IMG/VR virus record: IMGVR_UViG_3300030329_002952 | Span: 1 to 28,635 of that record | Length of the DNA: 28,635 bases | Source of the DNA: a virus | Reading direction: 5' to 3' (one strand) | In this document: in pieces, positions 13,455 through 23,000 of the stretch | Layout: the number at the start of each line of letters is the position of its first letter | How positions within the stretch are numbered: the first letter of the stretch is position 1 | The notes under the pieces: model-generated | What the model was told of the DNA's origin: nothing | Database searches by the model: none | Seen by the model: only the letters and a program-made list of their open reading frames with translations | Made by a program: the position numbers and the translations under genes

Positions 13455-13598
13455 TGTGACAATGTCACAGTGTGTTGTCACAGTGTCACAGTTGGGTCAT
13501 ATATATTCTGGTCTGTGTGACAAAATTTATACGAGAGTGACATGTTTTTGAGTTCAATGTCACTCGATGTCACAGCATGTCACAGTAAATGTCACAGT
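13455..13598. repeat. TGTCACAGT repeat array (operator or iteron candidate)
   Basis: Exact TGTCACAGT lies at 13463, 13476, 13484, 13578 and 13590, with variants TGTCACAGC at 13568 and TGTCACTCG at 13558. Inverted arms TGTGAC occur at 13455 and 13516. The first pair makes TGTGAC-AAT-GTCACA. The right-hand copies start 10, 10 and 12 bp apart, close to one helical turn, as expected for a protein binding along one DNA face. Confidence 0.75.
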
Positions 13599-13646
13599 AA
13601 TATTCTTTCGCGTACGCGTGTGTATATAGCTATATATTGCTATATA

Positions 13647-13674
13647 GCATTATTGCTTAACATTGCAATAATGC
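13647..13674. promoter_or_regulatory. Perfect 10-bp-stem hairpin upstream of the late genes
   Basis: GCATTATTGC (13647-13656) pairs with GCAATAATGC (13665-13674) around an 8-nt loop, directly after the palindrome TGCTATATAGCA (13638-13649). No T-run follows, so an operator or replication structure is more likely than a terminator. Confidence 0.45.
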
Positions 13675-13710
13675 ATTTAACCCTTTTCTTAAAAATGTTT
13701 TTCCCTTTTT

Positions 13711-13719
13711 TGGTATATT
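13711..13719 (+). promoter_or_regulatory. Extended -10 promoter for the late arm
   Basis: TGGTATATT is a TGn extended -10 box whose hexamer differs from TATAAT at one base. Its last base is 8 nt before the ATG at 13728, so transcription would begin at about the start codon. No recognisable -35 is needed for this promoter class, and none is seen. Confidence 0.4.
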
Positions 13720-13727
13720 GTTTTTTT

Positions 13728-14285
13728 ATGTCAAAGAAAAATAGTTTAAAAGCAAAAAGTCCTGCTGAGAAATTTAGGGAATTAGTTTTACAGGGTTATC
13801 CTGAATGGCCTACATGGTCGAGGAAGTTGCGTAGGATTTTTGTTTCGTTGCCATCCTACGGTGTTGGAAAAGATTCTTTAGAGTCAATGTGTGAAGATTT
13901 TGACTGGGATTTAGATGCAACGTCCAGACTTATTGCTCGTACTAAGACTTTTCAAAATGCGATAGCGGAATTTGTAAATAACGATTACCAGTACCGAACA
14001 GTTTCTAAAAAAACAACAGGTGGTAATTTAAAATTAAAATTTGAGATCCGATGGTCTTTACTTCAGCAGGTATATATGCTGGAATCTGGTATAACATCGT
14101 TCATCAAAGCAGAAACAGGTAAAGTTTCCGCAGCAGAAACAAAACTTATAGAAAAAGCAGGTCTTCTTGAAATAGAACCAGTAGTCAATATTCCTGCAAA
14201 CATTTCTAACACATCTGCTAATACTGTCGATATTTCAGGCGAACACAGTTTGTATAACTTAGAAGCATCCCTCAACGGAGCGTAA
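13728..14285 (+). CDS. Probable terminase small subunit
   Basis: The protein is 185 aa from the ATG at 13728. The frame extends back to 13542, but that stretch is a translation of the repeat array and hairpins into hydrophobic, Cys-rich nonsense. The sequence opens with a basic segment (SKKNSLKAKSPAEK). A helical region follows (SLESMCEDFDWDLDATSRLIARTKTF) that may be the DNA-binding helix-turn-helix, ending in a polar tail. Assignment rests on position: it ends in a one-base overlap with the terminase large subunit. There is no Shine-Dalgarno site before this ATG, and an extended -10 box suggests a leaderless message. Confidence 0.65.
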   Translation: MSKKNSLKAKSPAEKFRELVLQGYPEWPTWSRKLRRIFVSLPSYGVGKDSLESMCEDFDWDLDATSRLIARTKTFQNAIAEFVNNDYQYRTVSKKTTGGNLKLKFEIRWSLLQQVYMLESGITSFIKAETGKVSAAETKLIEKAGLLEIEPVVNIPANISNTSANTVDISGEHSLYNLEASLNGA

Positions 14286-15799
14286 TGCCCTACCAGTACA
14301 CCCCTTCACCCTGGCAACGTAAATTCCACGAATCAAATGCTCGTATCAAAGTAATATGGGCTGGACGGCGTGCAGGAAAAGGTCGAGCTGTACTCACAGA
14401 ACTTATGAGGGCTATTACAGCAGCATCTAAGTCTCCGTTCCTTGCATCAAAAGAAATGGCAAAAGCTTCAGGGTTAAAAGTCGGAGAAGATCTTACTCAC
14501 ACTCTCGAACCAGCGATCCATATCTGGGTTGTTGCCCCTAACTTTGCACAGTCTCGTCAAGCCTGGAACGAATTAAAACAATTTATTCCACAAGAAATGG
14601 TTGTTAGGCGAAAAAAATCTCAAGGCGGTGGCCGAGGAGATGGATGGAAAGAGGACGAAAGATCTGTATGGCTAAATTTGAAATCACCAGGTTTAGCGCG
14701 AAGAGAATGCTATATCGAAATAAAATCTGCTGACGATGCCGAATCACTTCAGACCGCAGGACCAGACTTTATCTGGATAACCGAGTCCCAGGACATCAAG
14801 GAAGCAGCATGGAATAAACTCCGACCAATGCTGAACTCGTCAGGAAGACTCGGAAGAGGATGTATCGAAGGTATTCCACCCTTTTCGCGAAACCACTGGT
14901 TCTCAAAACTGTTTAACTGGGCGCAAAAAACTCCTACAGAAGATTATCAGGCGTTTCAGGCAACTACTTTTGATAATGTTTTTTTGACAGAAAAACAAAA
15001 ACAGGCAATCAATGATGAAAAATCTACAATGCCAGAAGCAGTTTGGGAAAGAATGTACCTTGCCAAACAACCAGATGGTGGTACAGGATTTTTCAGACCA
15101 AGCAAAATTCAAGCAGCAGCAAATTGCAAGGAAAGCCTATTTCCAGATGAAACCCAGCGGTACGTTGCTGGTCTTGACCTTGGTAAAAAACAAGACTATA
15201 CGGTTCTCGTAATAAAAAACGCTAGATTGCGCGAATCCGTATACGCACTCGAAATGCAAGGAAATGATTGGGTTAGCCAGATAGAAACAATCTCCAGAGA
15301 AATAGATCGATGGAAAATAGGAGATCTTAGAATCGACTCAACAGGACTTGGTGATGTTGTTTTCGACCACCTGCTAAATAGCGGTATGCCTGTTACACCA
15401 TTCAAATTTAGCGCACAAAGCAAGTATCAGCTTTTTCAAAACTATTACATTGCCCTTGAAAACGAAAATGTTTGTTTCCCAGAATCTTGGTCAACTCTTG
15501 TAAAGCAATTAGAAGACATAAGTATTCGTACAAGCGGGAATGGTGGGTATGTTTTTTATAATGAAACAAACGAACATGATGACTGGGTGGATGCAGAACT
15601 GTTAGCATTGATGGCATGTGACCCTCCGGGTTATGATAATGACGAGTATGATTATTTACGTCCTATAAGGCGAATAAACCCCTTGCGTCCAAAGCCCGCT
15701 GCAAGACCAAGTAGATTTTTAACAGCACATAGGGCAAGAAAATCTAAAGAACGACTAAAACTACTGGAGCTAGAACCAGATTTTGTAGAGATGAAGTAA
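14285..15799 (+). CDS. terL: Terminase large subunit
   Basis: The protein is 504 aa. The packaging ATPase shows Walker A WAGRRAGKG (25-33) and Walker B DFIWITES (161-168, Glu167 catalytic). The C-terminal RNase H-like nuclease shows AGLDLGKKQDYTVLVI (Asp at about 298), RIDSTGLGD (about 348-356) and DDWVDAELLA (about 432-441). The length is normal for phage terminases. The basic C-terminus (HRARKSKERLKLL) may contact the portal. CGGAG precedes the ATG and the start overlaps the upstream stop (TAATG). Confidence 0.95.
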   Translation: MPYQYTPSPWQRKFHESNARIKVIWAGRRAGKGRAVLTELMRAITAASKSPFLASKEMAKASGLKVGEDLTHTLEPAIHIWVVAPNFAQSRQAWNELKQFIPQEMVVRRKKSQGGGRGDGWKEDERSVWLNLKSPGLARRECYIEIKSADDAESLQTAGPDFIWITESQDIKEAAWNKLRPMLNSSGRLGRGCIEGIPPFSRNHWFSKLFNWAQKTPTEDYQAFQATTFDNVFLTEKQKQAINDEKSTMPEAVWERMYLAKQPDGGTGFFRPSKIQAAANCKESLFPDETQRYVAGLDLGKKQDYTVLVIKNARLRESVYALEMQGNDWVSQIETISREIDRWKIGDLRIDSTGLGDVVFDHLLNSGMPVTPFKFSAQSKYQLFQNYYIALENENVCFPESWSTLVKQLEDISIRTSGNGGYVFYNETNEHDDWVDAELLALMACDPPGYDNDEYDYLRPIRRINPLRPKPAARPSRFLTAHRARKSKERLKLLELEPDFVEMK

Positions 15800-15803
15800 A
15801 ACA

Positions 15804-17729
15804 ATGGTTCTCGATTTTACTATTGACCCTCAAGAAGCTATAAAAGTTGAAGCAGCTAGCCCTGTTGACGAACCCGAACTGACTCTTCACTGGATCAGGG
15901 AAAAGGCAGATGCGGGAAGAGATATTTTTCAAAAATTCAAAAGTCAATGTGAAGTCCTTGATGACTTTTTCCTAAATGACTTTGACTTTGGAGTTCCTGA
16001 AAATGGAACAATGGTTCGTTTAGGTACTGCACAGTCAGTTATCAATACCCTCGTATCGCACGTAAGTCCGCAATTCCTCGATATATCCGTCCCACCACCG
16101 GGACCAAGAGGTCAAGCTCGCGCCGAAGTAATGGAAAAATTCCTGACAGGCGCACACCACATGATCGAACATCGTTCTCCTGTATACAGAGAACTTACTA
16201 AACATGCGGGACTTTACGGAATTGCATGGGAGAAAGTGGAGTTTATTGCAAACGAGTGGAGTGATTTTCCTGAACCGCCCCCCCATGACGAAATTTTATC
16301 AAATGCTTATCGCGAACAAATTCAAAATGTTTTAGAAAAACGCTCAATTTCATGGCCTATAAAATCAGTTGCCGTAAATCCACAAAACTTAATATGGGAT
16401 ATGAACAACGGAACTCAACCACGTTGGGTTATATACGAATATCAAGTTGATGCAGAGTGGGTTCAGGCTCACTTCCCCGAATGGGGCAACCAGAAAAAAG
16501 GCTACGTGACGTTCCAGGAAGTATGGACGCACTCCCAGGTCGCATATGTCGCTGATAAACAATGGGTACTTGAGCCACGGCGACACGGTTATGGACGATT
16601 ACCGTGGATTATGTACTGGCCTCAAATGGGATTGGATACTGGTAACTCCGAACCCGAAAAGTTGTATATGGGATTGCTCAACGGATCTATGGAAATGATT
16701 CGAGCGCAAAGCCAACTTGCATCTCATTACATCGACATTGTAGGTAAATCAGCGTGGCCTACCCTTGAGTTCACCGGACCACCCGGTATTACCGAAGAAG
16801 TCCAAGCAATGTGGGATGACACTCCGGGTGCAAAGAACGTAAAGCCACCACAGGTACAAGTTGGTGTAGGAGAAACTCCACGACCACCATCTGAAATTGG
16901 AGTTGCAAAGCAATTCTTAGACGAGGCAATTGAGGCTAATACAGTCCCTGCTGTTGCCAGAGGACAACGACCTACAGGTGCAGCATCTGGTTATCACACA
17001 GCAGTTCTTGCAGGAATCGCTTCACTTAACTTTGGAGCGGTAAAAGACGCAATGGAACGTGGCTTACAAGATAAAGGTGAAGTTATTCTTCGCATTGTAG
17101 AACTTGTAATTGATGACAAAGTATCTGTATTCGGTAAAACAGAAGCAGGTGTTCTGGACGCAATTGTAAAACCATCAGATATCAAAGGTCATTACGTCAA
17201 TATTGTTCGGATAAATTCAGTTAGTCCAGAAGAACAAGAACGAAGACTTAACCTTTGGGCAAACCTTTGGCGTTCAGGATACGTTGATCTCGATACAGCT
17301 CTACGCAAAGGTGGAGTAAGTAACCCGTTAGAAGTTCGAGCAAAAATTTTGGAAGAACAATTCTTGAACTCACCGGGTATTCAAGAACAGTTACAACTAG
17401 CAGCAGCTTCTCGTATTCCAACAATTCAAAATATTATCGAGGCAGCAGGACAACCTACTACGCCTGGAATGACTACCCCAGAAGAAACAGCGCGTAATAT
17501 TATGAATACTCAAGGGGCTATGCAATTACCTAATGCTGGAAACTTCCAGCAAGGCAATCAAATGGGAACCCGTCCACAAGCTCCAGGCACAGGCGTTCCA
17601 ACTACTACAAGACCTGTAATGCCGGGGTCAGTAGATGAAATGAGGCAAACTGCTGCTGCAATATCAGGTCCACGATCAGGAAATGTTCGAGTTCCTGGAG
17701 CAGATATATCTCCTGGGGCAAGAGGTTAG
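15804..17729 (+). CDS. Portal protein
   Basis: The protein is 641 aa and directly follows the terminase. The N-terminal 60 residues are acidic and helical. The middle carries portal-like segments (GTAQSVINTLVSHVSP, ELTKHAGLYGIAWEKVEF, VNPQNLIWDMNN, GRLPWIMYWPQMGLDTGNSE). TGAASGYHTAVLAGIASLNF, then a helix with MERGLQDKGEVILRIVELVI, matches the stem and wing region of large portals. The C-terminal 110 residues are Gly/Pro/Thr/Gln-rich and probably disordered. The protein is larger than typical siphovirus portals and nearer to podovirus ones. Assignment comes from position and general pattern rather than a single motif. Confidence 0.85.
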   Translation: MVLDFTIDPQEAIKVEAASPVDEPELTLHWIREKADAGRDIFQKFKSQCEVLDDFFLNDFDFGVPENGTMVRLGTAQSVINTLVSHVSPQFLDISVPPPGPRGQARAEVMEKFLTGAHHMIEHRSPVYRELTKHAGLYGIAWEKVEFIANEWSDFPEPPPHDEILSNAYREQIQNVLEKRSISWPIKSVAVNPQNLIWDMNNGTQPRWVIYEYQVDAEWVQAHFPEWGNQKKGYVTFQEVWTHSQVAYVADKQWVLEPRRHGYGRLPWIMYWPQMGLDTGNSEPEKLYMGLLNGSMEMIRAQSQLASHYIDIVGKSAWPTLEFTGPPGITEEVQAMWDDTPGAKNVKPPQVQVGVGETPRPPSEIGVAKQFLDEAIEANTVPAVARGQRPTGAASGYHTAVLAGIASLNFGAVKDAMERGLQDKGEVILRIVELVIDDKVSVFGKTEAGVLDAIVKPSDIKGHYVNIVRINSVSPEEQERRLNLWANLWRSGYVDLDTALRKGGVSNPLEVRAKILEEQFLNSPGIQEQLQLAAASRIPTIQNIIEAAGQPTTPGMTTPEETARNIMNTQGAMQLPNAGNFQQGNQMGTRPQAPGTGVPTTTRPVMPGSVDEMRQTAAAISGPRSGNVRVPGADISPGARG

Positions 17730-17731
17730 AA

Positions 17732-17911
17732 ATGGCTAAAAATACGCACCCATTAGAATCAGCGTTTTTACGTTTAGACGATTCGTTTAAGCGTTTCTTC
17801 AATCAAATTGATAACAGCTTCAAAGGAATAGAAAAAATTCCAGAAGTTTCACAACCAAAAAAACGTGTTAAAAAAACGTTTTATTCTAATAATCCGTTTG
17901 GAAAAATCTAA
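17732..17911 (+). CDS. Small basic hypothetical protein (59 aa)
   Basis: A short frame fills the gap between portal and the 723-aa gene. AGAGGTTAGAA precedes the ATG, and the stop overlaps the next start by one base (TAATG). The protein starts MAKNTHPLESAFLRLDDSF and ends in a basic stretch (PKKRVKKTFYSNNPFGKI). The fit between a ribosome site and both neighbours makes it a real gene despite its length. Function is unknown; a small virion or scaffold-associated protein is possible. Confidence 0.75.
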   Translation: MAKNTHPLESAFLRLDDSFKRFFNQIDNSFKGIEKIPEVSQPKKRVKKTFYSNNPFGKI

Positions 17912-20082
17912 TGGCAATATCAATAGAAGATCAAATTAAACAGGCACTTTTAGCTTCATCTCCTTTTGCTGGCGGTGAATTTGGTATGCCAGATGCTGCA
18001 AGAGATTTGCAGCCAATACCCTATCGAGGGCAAGGTCGTCCGATGACTCCAGCAGAAATAGATTCATTGGAAGCTGACAGATTTGCTAGGGAAGAACGAG
18101 AGCGACGTGCGCAAGAACGTGCGCAAGAAACTGCTCTTCTAACTGGTCCAGTACGTTCATGGGATGCCAAGCTTGCGGATATAAGGGTAGACGGTCAAGG
18201 GCGTGTAATTCTGCCTGTTGATATGTGGAGAAATGCCTATAAATGGAAAGACGACAATGAAGTTATAGGCAAAGAGCAAATAAAAGATGCAATACGGAAA
18301 ATTGCAGAACTAGGCGGTAGAGATACCCTGAACCGTTCTGTTGAGAATATGTTGCAGCAAGCACGTAACTATTACGCCAACACTCCACGAGGTGATAGCA
18401 CTTGGGATAGAAACATTGATGGTGGGCTGATTGATGGAAGTATCATAACTGATCGTGCTTTCAAAGCTACATGGGGCGATATTGCAGATGAAGTGCTTGA
18501 CGCAAGAAAAGCAGAAATAGAAGATCAGCTTCCTCCAGGATTTGACGAGATAGTAACTGATCCATCTACAGATGCCGATGAAGCTGACACAGAAGTTCAA
18601 AGTGCTGCAACAATGACAGACTCTGAGTTGATGGATTTAGATGAAGAACAAAGTAAACAATTTGCGAAAGACTACTTAGAAAAATTACAACGAGAACGTG
18701 ATGGCGAAGAAGTCGTAGAAGTAGAAGACACTGGTATTCCTGAAAATCTTCCTCAATTTTGGAAAGACAGATATGGTGAATATCAGGCACTTTCTCCAGA
18801 GTTACAGCAGATTATTCTACTTAATGGGATTCAAAACTATATTGAATTAGAGCCTTACCAACTTGCTGAAGCAGGAATAGCTAATGCTGGTATTGACCCA
18901 ACCCAAGTTGACCCAACCCAAGTTGACCCGACTCAAATAACAGGTTTTGAAGGCGATCAACCTGATTATGTTAATCCTATGACAGGAGTTGGACCTGTTA
19001 CTCCGTTCCGTGCCGGGATGCCTGATTTTGGTTCAGCAGTGCCTGAACCACTAACTCTTGAAGGAGTTCCTGTAAATAGTCTTGGAGATATGCTAAATCT
19101 TTTTTACGCTAATCCAGATCAGTACATCGTAGAACAGCCTGTTTTAGAAACTTATACAGACGAAAATGGTGTAGTTCAAACTCGTCAAGTCGGCACTCAG
19201 CAGTCTTTATCTCCTCTTGCTCAAGCTGCCCTTCAAGCGTTTAGTACTCAGCGAGGAGCGGAATCAGCAGATATTGCATCTAGGTTCGGAACTACATCTC
19301 CATTTGGAGCTATTGCTGGGCTGGGCGGTGAAACAGCAGCGCAGGACGCACTAACTCTTGCAGAGTTACAAGCAAAGGCGGGTGTTAACAATCCGTTTGC
19401 AGCATTACAAACAGATGCAAAGATTAACGACATCAGCACGATTCTTCGTGGTGGGCTTACTTCAGAACAGCAACTTGCACTTGCACAGGCTCCGGGTAAT
19501 CCGTTTGGACTTACTGCACAACAACAAATTGATTTACAGAATCAGTTAGCAAGAGGTGGAATATCTCCAGAACAACGCCTTGCAGAACAACGCATGGCAC
19601 TTCTTCCGCAATTATTTCAAACAAGTCCACAGGCTTTAGGTGGATTGCAACGAATTTTAGGGGAAGCGCAATTACAAGAGGCTCTTACACCGTTCTTTAG
19701 TGCAGGAAATTTTCAACCAGTACCACCGCCTGAGCCTTCTAGTTTTCCTGTGCCGTTTTATCAAACACAACCGGGTTTTGATATAAACCCTGACATTGCG
19801 TTAGGAGCAGGGAGTCCTGCTTCAACAATGATGCCTTCTAATCAACCTATTACTCAAAATATTAGTAGCACAACTCAACCTGTATCAGCAGTAAGTCCCG
19901 GCTTTAGACCAACAGTAGGGCAGTATCAAACAGCAGACCTTTTTGATCGTGGTGGTTTTGAAGCAGATGCAGCAATGTCTGGAAAACAACTTACGCCCTT
20001 TTTACAAGAAGTAACTCCACTTGCTGCTCCAACACGACCTGGGGGATTAGGAGCGCGAACAACAACGCGCTTTACCTACTAA
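17911..20082 (+). CDS. Large hypothetical virion protein, candidate ejection-associated
   Basis: The protein is 723 aa. The N-terminus has a charged helix (RFAREERERRAQERAQET, about 57-74). The middle is acidic (about 200-270) and includes a DPTQV tandem repeat at about 329-343. The C-terminal 300 residues are rich in Ala, Gln, Pro and Leu (QRGAESADIASRFGTTSPFG, LAEQRMALLPQLFQTS) and look partly disordered. No enzyme motif, signal peptide or membrane segment is seen. It lies between portal and the 1681-aa protein, two bases before the latter's start, so an internal virion or ejection role with that protein is inferred. Confidence 0.65.
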   Translation: MAISIEDQIKQALLASSPFAGGEFGMPDAARDLQPIPYRGQGRPMTPAEIDSLEADRFAREERERRAQERAQETALLTGPVRSWDAKLADIRVDGQGRVILPVDMWRNAYKWKDDNEVIGKEQIKDAIRKIAELGGRDTLNRSVENMLQQARNYYANTPRGDSTWDRNIDGGLIDGSIITDRAFKATWGDIADEVLDARKAEIEDQLPPGFDEIVTDPSTDADEADTEVQSAATMTDSELMDLDEEQSKQFAKDYLEKLQRERDGEEVVEVEDTGIPENLPQFWKDRYGEYQALSPELQQIILLNGIQNYIELEPYQLAEAGIANAGIDPTQVDPTQVDPTQITGFEGDQPDYVNPMTGVGPVTPFRAGMPDFGSAVPEPLTLEGVPVNSLGDMLNLFYANPDQYIVEQPVLETYTDENGVVQTRQVGTQQSLSPLAQAALQAFSTQRGAESADIASRFGTTSPFGAIAGLGGETAAQDALTLAELQAKAGVNNPFAALQTDAKINDISTILRGGLTSEQQLALAQAPGNPFGLTAQQQIDLQNQLARGGISPEQRLAEQRMALLPQLFQTSPQALGGLQRILGEAQLQEALTPFFSAGNFQPVPPPEPSSFPVPFYQTQPGFDINPDIALGAGSPASTMMPSNQPITQNISSTTQPVSAVSPGFRPTVGQYQTADLFDRGGFEADAAMSGKQLTPFLQEVTPLAAPTRPGGLGARTTTRFTY
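18895..18939 (+). repeat. 15-bp tandem repeat encoding DPTQV x3
   Basis: GACCCAACCCAAGTT occurs exactly twice (18895-18909 and 18910-18924), with a degenerate third unit (18925-18939). The unit encodes DPTQV, DPTQV and DPTQI. The two identical units suggest recent slippage; the copy number may vary between relatives. Confidence 0.85.
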
Positions 20083-20083
20083 T

Positions 20084-23000
20084 ATGGTTAGTCCTTTTCA
20101 AGCAAATCCTTTTGAACGTGAAACACAAGCATTTCTTAATCAGATTCGCGCTGAAGAAGAACGTCAACGAAGGTTTATACTTGCTCAAGCAGCAGAACGT
20201 AGGCGCGCTGAAGAAATAGCAAGAAAAATACAAGAAGACCAGTTAGCCCTTCAAAGATCTAAGCATTTTGAAGAACTAAATAAAATTCCTGAACTACCAC
20301 CTGGTCAAGAATATGTACCACCTGTTAACCAACCAGCCGACCCTGCATTTGTAAAAGGTGTTGATGTTCGTCCTGAAGATGAGCGCGAAGAGCCGTTCAG
20401 GTTTACTGGTGGTTTTGCGCCCGGTATCCGATCTAATATTGCTAATGCTGGAATAACAGCGTTAGGTGCAATAGAGCCAGCATACAACACGGCTGTAGGA
20501 CTTGTTTCAAGGGGGTTAAAAGGAGAACAGGAATTTGATAAGCAATTTAGACAGGTTATGGAAGAACGTGCTGAACAGGGTAAGGGTGCAGGAATAAGGC
20601 AGTTTTTTGCAGCAGGGACAGAAGCAGCACGACGCGCTCAACCAGCACAGCAAGGTGCAGAGATTTTCGCTTCGTGGTTACTGCCTTGGCTGGATGCTTT
20701 AGGCAATGCTGGGATTCCACAGGAAACTCTTGATCAATTCCAAGAACTAAGAGAGCAGTATTTCGAGGAAGAAACAGGAGAAAAATGGGATGATACTGGA
20801 TTCTTCCGAAATGCTAGTGCTGACATTCGTGCTTCTCGCCGTGCTTACAAAGACATTAATCTACCGAAATATTACAAGGGTACGGTAGAGATCGCTCTAG
20901 ATCCGCTCAACCTTCTTCCAGGCGCAGGTTGGGTAAACGACGCTAAGTTTGTTACAACAGCAGCAAAAGCAACAGCAAAAGGTGCAGTAGTTAATCTCCC
21001 TCGCGCCCTTATAGATTCTCCAAAAACAGCAGTTAGCGCAAAAGCAAGGATTCTTGAAACTTGGCGAGCTGCTAATGAAGTCCCTGCTGAAGAACTGACT
21101 TTAGATGCAATAAAAGCAAAAGCGGATGCAGGTAAAGAGATAATAGACAACACTGACATCGGTGTTTTGCAAAGACAGTTTCAGCAAGAATCACTCGCAG
21201 GTTCTGCAAGGGCAGCAGCCAGGAAAAAAGAAATTGCAGCGTTAAGAAAAAATCAATCCTTACTAGATAAAAAATCAAAAGAATGGCAAGAGATTGAATC
21301 TGCAATAAAAGTTCTTGAAGAAGAGGCAGAGGCTGCTTCTAAGATAAAAATACGAACTGGTGCAGAAATAAAAGAACTTGCAGAAGCACAGATGGGAGAA
21401 CGCACTGCTCCGCAGATAGCCGGTGCTTTTGATTACATAGAGCCGGTAATAATCGGTAACAGAGCCGATGATCGAATAGGACAGGGCGCAAGGTTCTTTG
21501 ACGAGACAGATGATGCAACTAATGCTCAACGCCGAATAGATACTTCAGATGAACTTAACGAACTTGCTGAAGCTAATATACGAAGTGGGCAAGCAAGTAA
21601 AGTCCAGGATGCCCTTCGCGCGATGTACAACATTTTGCCCGAAGCAATCCAGATGCCGTTTACAGGTGTTATTAACGCCATAACCCCTCGATTGATTGCA
21701 AAGCTCGATGTACCAGATCTAAGTACTGAACGCATAAAGAGCGCGCTAATCAATGCCAACTTGCAGAACCGTGCAGCAGTCGTTGTAAATAATATCCAGG
21801 CAGTCACAGGATCTGCAAAACAGGTGTTCGGTGAAACGATAGAAAATGCAATTATCGATTTAAATAAACTTGACCCAACAGGTCGTACTGGTGCTGCTGT
21901 CAAAACTGCTCTAAAAAATCGGTACGGAACTATTGTTGAAGGATTTGAAAACTTAAGGTTCCACGAATCAGATGTCATAAATGCAGTAGTAAATGTTTCG
22001 GAAGTACGACTTTCAAATGGTGCTGTAACTATTGTTTATGACATAGCAGATAATTTTAAGAAGGCTGGCAGCCCGTTTTTCCAGAACGGTCAAATAACGC
22101 GTCAGGGCAACTATTTGATTCAGCGAGCCAAAGCTTACGGTGAGTTTGCAAAACTACTGGACGAGTCCGGTATTCCAATTGGGGTGGCAGCCGATGGTGC
22201 TGAGATAATGTTAAGTGGAGCAGCTCGGATAAAACGATTAATGGATGACGGTGCATTCGCTTCAAGGTTTGTTTGGAGTAAGACAAACGGGGGTTTGCGT
22301 GGGAATGCTGACGCTACGTTTGAAAAATATTACAACAAGGCGCGAACTTTACTTGACCCGGATGAACTGCTCGCAGCGGTTGACAGCGGACGAATTGCCT
22401 ATGCCACTCCTGAAGATACTCTTTCTGTTTACGCCAGTGGGGTCTACAAGCAAATTGCAGATGCTGCCTTAGAAGAACGCTTGATCAAGTTGTTCCAAAA
22501 CCCTTCTAACGGTCTTGCGGAAAAATACGGTGTCAAAGTTGTAAAAGATCTGAAAAATGTTCTTAAGTCAGGAGAAGAAAAAGAATTTAAAAAAATAGGT
22601 GCTGCGGGTGAATACGGGGGGCGAAAGACAAAAGATGTTGTTTACAAACTCGAAGATACGGGAGAATTAAAACGACTTACAGATCAAACAACCCCTACTG
22701 AACGCCAGCGTTTGTTTGATAGCTTACTTTTTACAGACGATAAAGCTGCTGCCAGATTTGCAAAAGACTTCGATGTACTTCTTGAAAATAAAGAAGGACT
22801 TTTCGGTCTTCTGAAGCACCGAATGATTACAAGTACAGTAGGCCGAACAGCAGCGGATATCAGCAGAATATTTCGACTTGCAGGAACAGGTGTAGACGTA
22901 GGTCTTCTTGCTATTTACGGTCCTGTTATTTTAGGTAAAGCTTCATCAGATATTCTTAGAGGGTTAGCAAAAGGCGATGCAAAGCTTGTTCAACAAGGTA

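Larger units (their letters stand above)
13093..13727. promoter_or_regulatory. Divergent control region between the early and late arms
   Basis: These 635 bp hold no gene that I trust. From left to right they contain the AACAACAACA element (13131); an alternating purine-pyrimidine tract (13211-13225); a bulged hairpin followed by ATTTTTAT reading rightwards (about 13276-13305), which might stop stray rightward transcription; the TGTCACAGT array (13455-13598); perfect palindromes at 13609-13618, 13623-13636 and 13638-13649; a 10-bp-stem hairpin (13647-13674); and an extended -10 box at 13711-13719. The density of symmetric sites suggests that both arms are controlled here. Confidence 0.6.

Noticed and set aside
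13455-13598. CRISPR-like reading of the TGTCACAGT array
   Set aside because: The units are only 9 bp with 0-4 bp between neighbours. There are no spacers and no cas genes.
13542-13727. 62-residue N-terminal extension of the terminase small subunit
   Set aside because: It translates the repeat array and palindromes into hydrophobic, Cys-rich sequence. The ATG at 13728 starts the soluble-looking protein.
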